From Aquibacillus saliphilus (GTDB lineage Bacteria > Bacillota > Bacilli > Bacillales > Amphibacillaceae), in assembly GCF_020404745.1 (NCBI RefSeq), contig NZ_JAIZAP010000015.1, positions 60,860 to 124,859 of the forward strand: a stretch of 64,000 nt of DNA, written 5' to 3'. The position numbers and the translations under genes are program-made. Position 1 is the first letter of the stretch; each line of letters opens with the position of its first letter. Shown here piece after piece: positions 34,648 through 44,146 of this stretch. The notes below the pieces were generated by a model. It saw nothing but the letters and a program-made list of their open reading frames with translations, searched no databases and was not told the origin of the DNA.

Positions 34648-35970
34648 TCAATGACTTATCACATGTCTTCTCGTGAAAACAATCAGCAATAGAGCAACGA
34701 GCATTTCAGCAAGTGGAAGCGCAAGCCAGACACCAACAATGCCAATCAATTTTGGTAGCACCCACAACAGAGGCAATAGAAAAACAAAGCTTCGCAACAG
34801 GATGATGATCGTCGATGAACGAATTTCACCGATCGATTGAAAGTAGGTCATGTAGACGAAATTGAAACCAATAAACAGATAACCGGTAAAAAACAGTCGA
34901 ATTCCCTGAATGGCAAGCTTGCGAACTTCTTCCGACTCTAAACCAAACAGCGAGACGAGCGAAGGAGCAGCAAACAAGCCAGTGGTAAGGAGAATTCCTC
35001 CTAGCGTGAATGAGACCTTCTCACCGATTCGAACACTCTCTTTGATGCGCGTTTTTTCCTTTGCGCCATGATAGTAGCTGATCATCGGCTGAAGGGCCAA
35101 CTCAATTCCGAAGAACGATAGGAACATGAAGCCATGCAAATAGTTAACGACTGCGAAAGCTGCGACTCCTTGTGTGCCAAGCAAGCCTACAATCGCTAAG
35201 TTATAGCCCGCGATTAAAACAAGAGCTCCCGCTTCAGCAAGAAAACTTGGAAATCCAATTGCGAAAATACTTCTAAGCGTCCGCCATGACCATTGAAACG
35301 AAAGCTTGCGCAAGTTCGTTTGCTTTTTGAAGAAATGGAGCAATAGCACCAGCAAACCGACTAAACTTGCAAGGACAGTGGCAAGTGCCGCGCCAAAGAC
35401 GCCTAGCTCCAGGATAAAAATCATATAATAATTCAAGCCGATATTGACAGTTGCAGTTACGCCGAGGGCGATCATAGAAAGTAACGGGCTGCCGTCATTA
35501 CGGACGAAGATGCTAAGCAGTTGTTCTACAGCAATCACCCACCCGAGTAGGAACAAAATCGTCAAATAGTCGACAGTATAGGAAAGGGTATCTACATTTG
35601 CTCCAAGCATTTTCGCAATCACCTCTACATTAAAGTAGCCGGTGAATCCGATCACGAATAAAACTGCGAGTAAACTAGTAACAGCCAGCGAAAATACACT
35701 TCTCGCCTTACCTGAATCATCCCCTCCGATATGCATGGAATACATTGTCCCACCGCCGACCCCAATCCACAGCGCAATCGAGAAAATCAGCGAGAATACC
35801 GGCATGGCAAGATTCACACCAGCAAGACCCTCTGACCCGACCCCGTTACCGATAAACACTCCATCGATTAGGATATTCACCGACATCAGCATCATCCCTA
35901 ATAACGATGGGAAAAAATATTGGAAAAACACTTTTTTAACTGGTTGATGTTTTAAGCTTTCATGTGTCAT
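34648..35970 (-). CDS. MATE family efflux transporter
   Basis: A 440-residue protein with twelve predicted helices in two similar halves, typical of Na+/H+-driven multidrug exporters (start VKKVFFQYFFPSLLGMMLMS, then FIGNGVGSEGLAGVNLAMP). Codon choice is visibly richer in G and C than the flanking genes (many GCG, CTG, ACG codons), suggesting more recent transfer. The fragment of an effector-binding regulator upstream (36036-36125) may be what is left of its own regulator. Substrate unknown. Confidence 0.88.
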   Translation of the reverse strand: MTHESLKHQPVKKVFFQYFFPSLLGMMLMSVNILIDGVFIGNGVGSEGLAGVNLAMPVFSLIFSIALWIGVGGGTMYSMHIGGDDSGKARSVFSLAVTSLLAVLFVIGFTGYFNVEVIAKMLGANVDTLSYTVDYLTILFLLGWVIAVEQLLSIFVRNDGSPLLSMIALGVTATVNIGLNYYMIFILELGVFGAALATVLASLVGLLVLLLHFFKKQTNLRKLSFQWSWRTLRSIFAIGFPSFLAEAGALVLIAGYNLAIVGLLGTQGVAAFAVVNYLHGFMFLSFFGIELALQPMISYYHGAKEKTRIKESVRIGEKVSFTLGGILLTTGLFAAPSLVSLFGLESEEVRKLAIQGIRLFFTGYLFIGFNFVYMTYFQSIGEIRSSTIIILLRSFVFLLPLLWVLPKLIGIVGVWLALPLAEMLVALLLIVFTRRHVISH

Positions 35971-36035
35971 CTGTCATTCCTCCTGCAAATTGTGACAAAA
36001 GAAATTATAAACCTTAAAGTTACTTGAAGGTCAAT

Positions 36036-36125
36036 CTATTTTTTTACCGGAATCTGAATCCAGGTCACATACCCTGCTTCGTCTTGGATAACGGATTCAT
36101 CCAGCATTGTTATTTCGAAATATAA
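36036..36125 (-). pseudogene. C-terminal fragment of an AraC/GyrI-like effector-binding protein
   Basis: A stop-terminated frame of about 29 codons reads FEITMLDESVIQDEAGYVTW then IQIPVKK, the usual C-terminus of GyrI-like effector-binding domains found in AraC-type regulators. The upstream part is missing. It precedes the MATE gene, a common partner of such regulators. The remainder of 35971-36433 holds only a hairpin. Confidence 0.55.
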
Positions 36126-36208
36126 TTATTACCCGTTCCAATGATATGTAATTAACAAATTCTTCATCCTAACCTTTGTTCTACACCTTGCCCATTTTTG
36201 AACAAATA

Positions 36209-36238
36209 ATAACACAGGCTCATTTAAAACCTGTGTTA
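36209..36238. terminator. Hairpin in the MATE-GH120 gap
   Basis: AACACAGG pairs with CCTGTGTT around a loop of about 12 bases with T- or A-rich flanks. Possible terminator for the GH120 gene on the minus strand, although it lies about 195 bases past the stop. Confidence 0.4.
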
Positions 36239-36433
36239 CTTTGAATACTTGTTGTTATGATTTTAACATTATATTCCTTTCATGTACTACAAAAGAAAAT
36301 GCGTTCCTCTTTCACCGGAATCCGCTGTTAAGCGTGATATTTCACAGATCAGTAGTTGCCAAGTAAGGCGGCATTTCTAGCTACTTCTTACAAAGCTCCT
36401 GCTGCGGTTATCTTACGGTGAATCAATAAGGTT

Positions 36434-38359
36434 TTATCCCCAAACCTTCAGATAATTTTTCCCTTTTTGTAATTGAGCGATTGGTCCGAGTGTACTTTTT
36501 TCTGACCTTTTTTCTCCTAATAAATCCGTATCCAGATTTAGTTCTGTTCCATCAGGATTTTCAAACTCCACATCAACAAGTCGTACTCTACCTAATGTTT
36601 CAGTTGTTTGAATTTCTCCAAGTATGCTCTCAAAGTCTTCCGGAAGTTCAACAGAGAGATACACTTCATTTCCTTCTTCTACTATGTTTATTTCGGGATT
36701 AAACTTCTCTTGAACCAATTTTTCATTCTCTCTTTCGAACGAGCTTGCCCCATTAAAGTAAGCATTATGGTTAATAGAAACATGCTGAGGCACATGATGG
36801 AATCTTTCATGGTCACCAGGTTCTTCATTTACGGTATCGATATATTCCTCGATTGATGCCGTGTAACCATCGTAATGTGCAGTACCAACACCTTCTAGAC
36901 TGTCATCACCAATGAAGATATTATTGTAATAGCGATCATCTCCACCATATACCGGGGCAAATCCTGTTACCTCTGTGCTATGTGGCTCATGATATGGTGT
37001 AGGACGATCAAGCATTTTCCGATGAACCATTTTTCCGCGAATTAAATTGTTTACATAGGCCCCGCCTTGCGCATGATTATCTAAAGCATAGTCTGCAGTT
37101 AAAATGTTGTGATCGACTAAACAAGGACCACTACTAACTTCTACAAACAAGTCACGATTATTTCGGTAGAATAGATTACTACTCACTCTGGTTCCTTGTA
37201 ACTGCCAGTCCAACCAAGTTCCGAGCGAACAATCATGAATACGGTTATGGTGTATGTGCACATCAATTGGTGCGTGCAACTTAATACCCGCTATTTCATG
37301 TCCGTAAAACTCTCGCTTTAATCCAATATTATAAATATGATTAGTATATATTTCACTAAATACACAGCCTAAATGACCTACAATACCGTTTTGACCACAA
37401 TCATAGATCGTGTTGTTTCGGATAATATGTGAACCAATCTTTTCTTTACTCCACCCAACTTTTCGGGCCGAGAAGACAGATTCTAACTGGTATTGATAGC
37501 CGGGCTTATCTTTTCGTATCGTACGATAGTTATTTCCAGTTGAAGCTTCTTTACCAATACTAATTCCACTACACTTTGAGTCATGGATGACATTATCTTC
37601 AATGATCCAACCCTTACTCCAATGAGGACCTAATAATCCAGGCTGATCAGCTGTCGGCGGAGTCCATGGCGTTGCTGCTTGAGCCATCTCAAAACCTTTG
37701 ACAGTAATATAATCAATACCAGTCACTTCTGGATAAAAACAAGCTCTTCGTACATTAATTTCAGTTAACTCATTGTTAGGATTAAATTCATGAAAATTAG
37801 CAAAAATCGTTGTATTATGATCGTCCACTTCTGCAAACCAGACATATTTAGTTTGCTCTGGGTTATTTACAGGAACAATCGTTTTGGTCCAGTGATCTAA
37901 CACTTCCGTTTGTACACTAGGATTTAGCACTTGTTCTAAGTTTTCTGCCTCATAAAAAGACATGCCATTCAGATAAACATCCCCTAGATGTCTTCCTGGA
38001 TTATAAACAACCCAGTCTCCGAAAATCTCTTCCATGTAGGGATTATAATCACCGAAAAATTCATTAGGTAAAACTGCTTTCCATACAGTCCCTTCGACTT
38101 GTTCCCAATCTAGAATTTGCTCGGAGCCTTTTATTACGACGTTTTCTCCTTGTGCTGCTTGATAAGTAATTCTTCTTGTATTACTTAACCCTGGATGTTT
38201 AGGTTTCACCCATTCCCGGTATTCTCCTTCATGTACTACAACGCTATCTCCTGCCATAGCAACAGATGCTGCCTTATTTATTGTTAAGAATGGATTCTGT
38301 TTCGTTCCCTCTCCAAAATCTGAACCATTTTTCGCTACATGATATTCAAAAGTCATCAT
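36434..38359 (-). CDS. GH120 beta-xylosidase, cytoplasmic
   Basis: A 641-residue right-handed beta-helix protein without signal peptide. Throughout its length it follows the founding GH120 enzyme XylC of Thermoanaerobacterium saccharolyticum as I recall it, for example FEYHVAKNGSDFGEGT, GDVYLNGMSFYEAEN, PTADQPGLLGPHWSKGWIIE and KIGSHIIRNNTIYDCGQN. The catalytic pair corresponds to Asp384 in TWLDWQ and Glu407 in FVEVS (Asp382/Glu405 in XylC). It should cleave short xylo-oligosaccharides inside the cell with retention. A divergent AraC-type regulator gene starts 115 bases away and probably controls it. Confidence 0.9.
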   Translation of the reverse strand: MMTFEYHVAKNGSDFGEGTKQNPFLTINKAASVAMAGDSVVVHEGEYREWVKPKHPGLSNTRRITYQAAQGENVVIKGSEQILDWEQVEGTVWKAVLPNEFFGDYNPYMEEIFGDWVVYNPGRHLGDVYLNGMSFYEAENLEQVLNPSVQTEVLDHWTKTIVPVNNPEQTKYVWFAEVDDHNTTIFANFHEFNPNNELTEINVRRACFYPEVTGIDYITVKGFEMAQAATPWTPPTADQPGLLGPHWSKGWIIEDNVIHDSKCSGISIGKEASTGNNYRTIRKDKPGYQYQLESVFSARKVGWSKEKIGSHIIRNNTIYDCGQNGIVGHLGCVFSEIYTNHIYNIGLKREFYGHEIAGIKLHAPIDVHIHHNRIHDCSLGTWLDWQLQGTRVSSNLFYRNNRDLFVEVSSGPCLVDHNILTADYALDNHAQGGAYVNNLIRGKMVHRKMLDRPTPYHEPHSTEVTGFAPVYGGDDRYYNNIFIGDDSLEGVGTAHYDGYTASIEEYIDTVNEEPGDHERFHHVPQHVSINHNAYFNGASSFERENEKLVQEKFNPEINIVEEGNEVYLSVELPEDFESILGEIQTTETLGRVRLVDVEFENPDGTELNLDTDLLGEKRSEKSTLGPIAQLQKGKNYLKVWG

Positions 38360-38429
38360 ACTTCCTCCTTGATATCAACTCTGCCCTAATTATCTAATAA
38401 AAGAAAATTTATTTCTATTCAAAATATAG

Positions 38430-38435
38430 TATAAT
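38430..38435 (+). promoter_or_regulatory. -10 element (TATAAT) of the AraC-type regulator gene
   Basis: A perfect TATAAT lies 40 bases before the regulator start in the divergent control region. No good -35 hexamer is present, consistent with an activator-dependent or weak promoter. Confidence 0.5.
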
Positions 38436-38474
38436 TTAAGACAATATTCGTGTTTAGGATTGGAGGAGAAACTT

Positions 38475-39230
38475 TTGGTTTTTTTTGAGCATCACGGAGT
38501 TGAGGAAAAAGAATCCTTTCAACATTTCACGCTAGTGAATAGCAATTTCCCTTTACATTTTCATCGAGCTTATGAACTCATCATCGTAAGTGAAGGAGAA
38601 TTATTAGTAACCATTGATCAAAAAGAGTATTCGTTGACTAAAAATGATGTCGCTTTTATTTTTAATAACCAAATGCATGAATTTAAATCGATTGATCATT
38701 CCAAGAGTACCATCGTTATTTTTTCACCTGAATTAATAGGACATTTTTTTATGAATTATAAAGGATATATCCCAGGAAATAATGTTTTTCAACTCAAACA
38801 TTTACCCGACCTAAATGCACTACACTCAATCTATAGTCAGAAAAGTTTTCTCTATGATATTTGCAGTACTTTAGTCGATCATACCGAATTCATTCCGGTC
38901 GAGCATTCAACAAAAACAAAAGTGCTACATAAAATTCTACTGTTTGTTGATAAAAATTATATTTATGAATGCTCATTAAAAGTTGTCGCACAAGAATTGC
39001 AATACGATTATGCCTATTTATCAAAGCTCTTTATCCAAATGACGAACATGAGCTTCACCGAATACCTTAATTATTATCGAATTTCACAGGCATGTTATCT
39101 GTTAAAAAATAGTCAACAATCCATTTACGAGATAACCATAAACTGCGGTTATACTAATTTGCGCTCGTTCAATCGTAATTTCAAGAAAATCACCAACCAT
39201 TCACCTAAAAGATACAGAGAGTTACCATAG
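38475..39230 (+). CDS. AraC family transcriptional regulator
   Basis: About 251 residues: N-terminal cupin sensor (NSNFPLHFHRAYELIIVSEG) and C-terminal double helix-turn-helix (LKVVAQELQYDYAYLSKLF and IYEITINCGYTNLRSFNRNF). GGAGGAG is 6 bases before a TTG at 38475; a TTG at 38460 overlaps the ribosome site and is less likely. Divergent from the GH120 gene, so it is probably a xylose/xylo-oligosaccharide-responsive activator. Confidence 0.85.
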   Translation: MVFFEHHGVEEKESFQHFTLVNSNFPLHFHRAYELIIVSEGELLVTIDQKEYSLTKNDVAFIFNNQMHEFKSIDHSKSTIVIFSPELIGHFFMNYKGYIPGNNVFQLKHLPDLNALHSIYSQKSFLYDICSTLVDHTEFIPVEHSTKTKVLHKILLFVDKNYIYECSLKVVAQELQYDYAYLSKLFIQMTNMSFTEYLNYYRISQACYLLKNSQQSIYEITINCGYTNLRSFNRNFKKITNHSPKRYRELP

Positions 39231-39356
39231 GACAAAAAATCGGAAAATGGGATAGATAGCACCACGTATTAAAAAACTGCTATTTATCACAGGTAAGATG
39301 TATGAATCCTATTGGACGAGGTTAACTTAACTATGAGTCAACAAGGAGGCTTTTCT

Positions 39357-39491
39357 ATGGATAGTACACATGATTTTGTAGAGGAATTTAATAGAAACAA
39401 AAAGAAACAAGAAAAAAATAAGAAAAGGCAAGGAAATGGCCGTCCAAGCAATAAGTTGCCTAGTAAGAAGCACAACGATAGTAATAGTTAA
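39357..39491 (+). CDS. DUF4023-like small protein
   Basis: A 44-residue, highly charged peptide: MDSTHDFVEEFNRNKKKQEK then NKKRQGNGRPSNKLPSKKH. The DFVEEF...QGNG.P..KLPSK pattern fits the DUF4023 family of small Bacillaceae proteins, function unknown. ACAAGGAGGC stands 7 bases before the ATG, and a terminator follows. Confidence 0.75.
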   Translation: MDSTHDFVEEFNRNKKKQEKNKKRQGNGRPSNKLPSKKHNDSNS

Positions 39492-39507
39492 CTTACAATC
39501 AAGAATC

Positions 39508-39545
39508 AAAAGGGTGATTTGATTTTCAATCGAATCACCCTTTTG
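39508..39545 (+). terminator. Terminator of the DUF4023-like gene
   Basis: AAAAGGGTGATT pairs with AATCACCCTTTT around a 13-base loop and leads into a GGGACAGGGGG repeat. Confidence 0.85.
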
Positions 39546-39678
39546 GGACAGGGGGTCAGTGATCTACTACCCGAATAATGGACACCGATAAAAAGGGACA
39601 ATTATTCGGGTTTTCTATGTACCAAAATTGAAAACCCGTTTAAAAAATATTTATTATGGGCGGAGGAAAATTATTAAG

Positions 39679-40009
39679 ATGGACAAGAAAGTTTTTTCTA
39701 AAACACAAATCAATGAACTTGAGAAGCACTACAATATAGTTCGTGTTCCAAAGCATTCGATTACTTACCATTCAGAATTAAAAATCAAAGCAGTACAAGA
39801 CAATTTGAACGGGAAAGCCCCTACTATGATCTTTATTGATAGTTTGACCTTAAAATGATAGGTAAAGATTATCCGAGGAAAAGAATATATAATTGGCGTA
39901 AAATTTACGAGAAAGATGGAGAATTAGTATTACAAACAGATTATAATAATCATAGATATCAATGGGGTTTGAAAAAAATGACCCCGGTTAATACCGGGAT
40001 CATTTACTA
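39679..40009 (+). pseudogene. Frameshifted IS3-type transposase OrfA (HTH) remnant
   Basis: The first frame (39679-39858) reads KVFSKTQINELEKHYNIVRV and SITYHSELKIKAVQDNLNGK, like the N-terminal HTH region of IS3-type OrfA proteins. It stops after IDSL, but the +1 frame continues the family pattern: FDLKMIGKDYPRKRIYNWRK up to about 40009. About two bases seem to be missing near 39842. No OrfB or inverted repeats are seen, so only a dead fragment remains. Confidence 0.6.
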
Positions 40010-40046
40010 GTAACAACATAGCGTCCCATCATTACATTGTCCATAT

Positions 40047-41612
40047 TTAAGGTAGCAGTTCACCTGTCCCTCTGTCCCACATCTTATTTTTGTACACAAT
40101 GTGTTCTCTATTAAATTTGGTCGGGCTATCTAATCCGGTTACTGCTGCCATAGTGAATAAACCTTCTCTTAATGCCACTAGGTAATTACATGTTCGATAC
40201 TTTTTCTCCTCGACAATGAGTGCCTTTTGTAATTTCGGATCTGTTGTGGCAACACCGACAGGACAATTATTCGTATGACAAACCTGCGACATAATACAAC
40301 CTACAGTCATCATAAATCCTCTGGCTATGTTAACTAAGTCAGCACCGAGGGCGAGAGCCATTGCTATTTTATCGGGAGTAAGAAGCTTCCCAGATGCAAT
40401 AATGTGTGTCTTATCACGAATCTGATATTTTTCCAATAGATCGTTTACTAAAGGGATAGCGGCAAATGCAGGCAGACCTACAGAAGACGCTAGTTCATAA
40501 TACGATGCACCTGTTCCACCCTCCCCTCCATCAACAGTTATAAAGTCTGGGTAAACTTGTTTTTCTTTTATCACCTTGACTAACTGCTCTACTTCTTTTT
40601 CGTTACCAACGACTATTTTAATTCCAACAGGCTTTCCGCCAACATCCCGTAATTGATCAACAAAATCTAGCAAACCCTCGGTGTCAGAGAACTCGCGAAA
40701 CCGGTTAGGACTATTAATTGTCTTCCCTTGTTCGACGTCACGGATTTCTGCTATTTCCTTAGTCACCTTATCTCCATCTACATGTCCGCCCCGTGTTTTC
40801 GCACCCTGTGCTAACTTTAGCTCGAATGCTTTGATTTGTTCGATGTCACTTTTCTTTTTAAAATCATCCCAGGAAAACTCCCCATCTTTTGTTCTAACAC
40901 CAAATAGGCCTGGACTAATTTGCATTATGATGTCTACATTTCCTTTTAGATGGTGTGGGGAGACACTCCCTTCTCCTGTATTCATCCATGTGCCACCAGC
41001 CATTCCAAGTCCTTGAGATAACGCAGTAATTGCTCTATCTCCTAAGGATCCGTAGCTGATAGCAGACTGCCCAATTAATCCTTTTAAGGCAAAAGGCTTC
41101 TTTGCTGTTTCCTTTCCAAGCACAATGACATGTTCATCCGAAAGATAATAAGGGTTTATTTCCTCTTCTATCCGATGTTCTTTCCTGGCAAATAACTTTT
41201 CATTATCAATCTTATATAATTTAGTCTTAATTTTTGGTTCCTGGTCAACCTGCATTTCCTCTCTCTGTTTAGGAAACATATGATTAACCATATAAAACCC
41301 ACCTTGGTTAAAGTCTTTTTCCGATCCATAGCCAAGCATTCTCGAGTTGTACTTTCCAGCTTTGTTTACAAATTCGAACTCTTTTCGATTAAAAGGTTTT
41401 CCTTCATTGTCATTATTATAAAGATACTGCCGCAACTCCGGACCTGCTTTTTCCAACACATACCTTACTTTCCCAAGTACTGGATAGTTTCGAAGGACGG
41501 AATGTTCCAGTTGATTGTTATCATGAAAATAGATTCTAAATACGATAACTAGCGGTAGAATAACCATAATTAAGAGAATCGGTAGTAATGCAAGTAATAA
41601 ACCGTTTGTCAT
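40047..41612 (-). CDS. Glutamate synthase-related FMN-binding protein (YerD-like)
   Basis: About 521 residues: an N-terminal membrane anchor (NGLLLALLPILLIMVILPLV) and a GltB-like FMN/synthase domain with AISYGSLGDRAITALSQGLG, GEGSVSPHH, ITVDGGEGGTGASY, and the 3Fe-4S-type cysteine cluster CIMSQVCHTNNCPVGVAT. The amidotransferase domain of true glutamate synthase is absent. Role unknown; YerD in Bacillus subtilis is similar. The last nine codons (DRGTGELLP) are encoded by a GGGACAGAGGGACAGG repeat that has overwritten the original end. GGGGGAGAGAGAA precedes the ATG at 41612. Confidence 0.85.
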   Translation of the reverse strand: MTNGLLLALLPILLIMVILPLVIVFRIYFHDNNQLEHSVLRNYPVLGKVRYVLEKAGPELRQYLYNNDNEGKPFNRKEFEFVNKAGKYNSRMLGYGSEKDFNQGGFYMVNHMFPKQREEMQVDQEPKIKTKLYKIDNEKLFARKEHRIEEEINPYYLSDEHVIVLGKETAKKPFALKGLIGQSAISYGSLGDRAITALSQGLGMAGGTWMNTGEGSVSPHHLKGNVDIIMQISPGLFGVRTKDGEFSWDDFKKKSDIEQIKAFELKLAQGAKTRGGHVDGDKVTKEIAEIRDVEQGKTINSPNRFREFSDTEGLLDFVDQLRDVGGKPVGIKIVVGNEKEVEQLVKVIKEKQVYPDFITVDGGEGGTGASYYELASSVGLPAFAAIPLVNDLLEKYQIRDKTHIIASGKLLTPDKIAMALALGADLVNIARGFMMTVGCIMSQVCHTNNCPVGVATTDPKLQKALIVEEKKYRTCNYLVALREGLFTMAAVTGLDSPTKFNREHIVYKNKMWDRGTGELLP

Positions 41613-41630
41613 TTCTCTCTCCCCCACTCT

Positions 41631-42206
41631 TTAAAATAAGTAAGGCTTATACACAAAAATTACGATACATACCCAGATTAAATCGACAAAATGCCAATAG
41701 TAATGGAATATCCTTTGTTTTTCAACATATAACGAGAAAGGAATATTCGCCATTAATTGATAGAATAAGAGAATCATCCATATCGTTCCGAACAGAACAT
41801 GAGCTGCATGTAAACCTACTAGTACATAAAAAGATGATAAAAATACGTTTGTCGTTAATGTATAACCCTCATTTATATATGTGAAAAATTCACGAATTTC
41901 TATTCCAACAAATCCTAATCCTAATAGAAACGTAATTACTAAACCCAACACAATCAATCTTGGACTCTTATTAGAGAGTCCTTTTTCCGAAATCAGTAAT
42001 GTAGCACTACTCAACACTAAAACAAACGATGATATAATCACAGATTTGGCTTCAAAAACATCGGTTGGGCTTGGTGTAGATTGCTCAGATGTGAAAACAA
42101 AGTATGTTGCAAACAGAGTAGCAAACATGACACTCTCCACTATTAAATAGATAAAAAAACCCAACCGTTTGTCGTTATAATGCTCACTACTTTTTTCATT
42201 ACTCAT
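41631..42206 (-). CDS. Heme-copper oxidase subunit III
   Basis: About 191 residues with five membrane helices and the subunit III pattern RLGFFIYLIVESVMFATLFATY and GLHAAHVLFGTIW. ATG 42206 follows AAAGAGGG and overlaps the stop of the subunit I gene by 8 bases. It completes a three-gene oxidase operon in the order II-I-III; no small subunit IV or assembly gene follows, and the next gene in the same direction is the YerD-like one. Confidence 0.85.
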   Translation of the reverse strand: MSNEKSSEHYNDKRLGFFIYLIVESVMFATLFATYFVFTSEQSTPSPTDVFEAKSVIISSFVLVLSSATLLISEKGLSNKSPRLIVLGLVITFLLGLGFVGIEIREFFTYINEGYTLTTNVFLSSFYVLVGLHAAHVLFGTIWMILLFYQLMANIPFSLYVEKQRIFHYYWHFVDLIWVCIVIFVYKPYLF

Positions 42207-44115
42207 GTTTAACCCTCTTTTCCACATACTCGTTGCGACTCGTTAATGATCTAATTGGGAAGATGGATAACACAGCCAATCCAGTTATAATCATCAACCA
42301 AACCCATTGATAGATAAAGCTGATACTCATCGCAAACAATAATCCTGATAAGATTACTGGCTGAATCGTTTTTATCGAAACTGGAGCTGGTCTTGTATCA
42401 TTTGCTTCTGACAGATCCTCGTTTTCAAGCTTTGCATACCAATAAGCATCTAGTTCACTTACATAAGGCATTTTCTTAAATGGCTGTTCTGGTGACGGGG
42501 AAGAAACCGTCCACTCTAAAGTTCTGCCATCCCATGGGTCATTCCCTACGTTTGGTGAGTGCTTATGGGTTTTGTATAAATTTAACGCTAAAAATAACAT
42601 ACTACTACCCATTAGAAAAGCACCAATCGTACTAATTAAGTTGAACTCAAATAAACCCTCGCCCAATTGATAGGTATACACTCGACGTGGCATACCTTGC
42701 AGACCGGCAAAATGCATTGGCAAAAAGGTCATATGGAAACCAATGATGAATATCCAGAAATGCCATTTCCCTAACTTTTCATTTAGTTGTTTGCCAGTCA
42801 TTTTTGGATACCAATAGTAAATGCCCGCAAACACGCCCAAAATTGTAGCTCCAATGATCACATAGTGCAAGTGTGCAACAACAAAATAAGTGTCGTGAAA
42901 TTGGAAATCCGCTGGTGCAGCAGATAACATGACTCCAGTCACCCCACCCATGACAAAGGTAGGAATAAATCCGAGGGCAAACAACATCGGGGTTGTAAAT
43001 GAAATAACGCCACCCTTCATCGTAAATAGCCAATTAAATATTTTAATACCTGTTGGAACAGCAATAAGCATCGTCGTAATGGCGAAAAATGTATTTGCTA
43101 AGGGCCCGAGTCCGACGGTAAACATATGGTGTGACCAAACCATAAACCCCATAAAACCAATCAATGCTAAAGAAAGGACCATCGCCGGATAACCAAAAAT
43201 TCTCTTCCTAGAAAATGTAGAAATAACTTCTGAAAATATCCCGAAAGCTGGTAAGGCAATAATATAAACCTCTGGATGACCAAAAATCCAGAATAAGTGT
43301 TGCCAGTAGATTGGTGAACCGACACCACCATGGAAAAATCCAGTACCAAACATGCGATCAAACATCAGCAAAAATAACGCAATCGATAACACAGGAAAGG
43401 CCACGAGGATCAAAAAAGATGTAATCAATGTCGACCAAGAAAATAACGGCATTATTGTCAGCTTCATCCCTGGGGCCCTGTGCCGAAAAATAGTGACAAT
43501 CATGTTAATTGCAGTAAAGATTGTACCTAATCCCGAGATTTGAATCCCAAAAATGTAATAATCATTTCCAGCACTAGGGGTATATGTATCCGTTGATAGT
43601 GGAGCATATGCCGTCCACCCGGCATTTGGGGCACTGTTCATAAAAAATGAAAGATTAAATACTAACGCACCAGCCAAAAACATCCAAAAGCTTACCGCAT
43701 TTAAATAAGGAAAAGCAAGATCACGCGCACCAATTTGTAGGGGTACCACAACATTCATCAGACCAATTAATAAAGGCATCGCCACAAAGAAAATCATTAC
43801 TGTCCCATGTGTAGAAAAAAGTTCGTTATATTTGTCGTTTTGAAACACCCAAAAATCATTCTCGGGTACAGCAAGCTGTGTTCTAATTAAAAGTGCGTCG
43901 ATCCCACCTCTAATAAAAAATAACACACCAAATAAGATGTACATTGTACCAATCTTCCGATGATTGGTTGTTATCATATACTCCCGAACCAAAGGCCATT
44001 TCTTTTTTTTAGAGATCCAAAACAAAACAATAGGAGCTAAAATAATAGTTAAAATCCACGCAGAGATAATATCCGACGGCACAGTTACATGACTTCCCCA
44101 AAAATCAAAAATCAT
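42199..44115 (-). CDS. ctaD: Heme-copper oxidase subunit I (aa3-type)
   Basis: A 638-residue protein with the catalytic subunit signatures: low-spin heme histidine in FSTHGTVMIFF, the CuB/Tyr region FWIFGHPEVYIIALPAFGIFSE, the WSHHMFTVG histidine pair, and HDTYFVVAHLHYV for the heme a3/low-spin pair. The K-channel and D-channel type residues look normal, so it is an A-type oxidase that reduces oxygen at the membrane and pumps protons. It sits between subunits II and III. The CuA site in subunit II suggests cytochrome c as donor, hence the ctaD-type name. Confidence 0.9.
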   Translation of the reverse strand: MIFDFWGSHVTVPSDIISAWILTIILAPIVLFWISKKKKWPLVREYMITTNHRKIGTMYILFGVLFFIRGGIDALLIRTQLAVPENDFWVFQNDKYNELFSTHGTVMIFFVAMPLLIGLMNVVVPLQIGARDLAFPYLNAVSFWMFLAGALVFNLSFFMNSAPNAGWTAYAPLSTDTYTPSAGNDYYIFGIQISGLGTIFTAINMIVTIFRHRAPGMKLTIMPLFSWSTLITSFLILVAFPVLSIALFLLMFDRMFGTGFFHGGVGSPIYWQHLFWIFGHPEVYIIALPAFGIFSEVISTFSRKRIFGYPAMVLSLALIGFMGFMVWSHHMFTVGLGPLANTFFAITTMLIAVPTGIKIFNWLFTMKGGVISFTTPMLFALGFIPTFVMGGVTGVMLSAAPADFQFHDTYFVVAHLHYVIIGATILGVFAGIYYWYPKMTGKQLNEKLGKWHFWIFIIGFHMTFLPMHFAGLQGMPRRVYTYQLGEGLFEFNLISTIGAFLMGSSMLFLALNLYKTHKHSPNVGNDPWDGRTLEWTVSSPSPEQPFKKMPYVSELDAYWYAKLENEDLSEANDTRPAPVSIKTIQPVILSGLLFAMSISFIYQWVWLMIITGLAVLSIFPIRSLTSRNEYVEKRVKHE

Positions 44116-44146
44116 ATCTCGGGCCCTCCCTTCTATCTTTAATCAT

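Noticed and set aside
42779..43033. Alternative frames within the oxidase subunit I gene
   Set aside because: Subunit I motifs and histidine ligands are continuous in the annotated frame, so the others are shadows.
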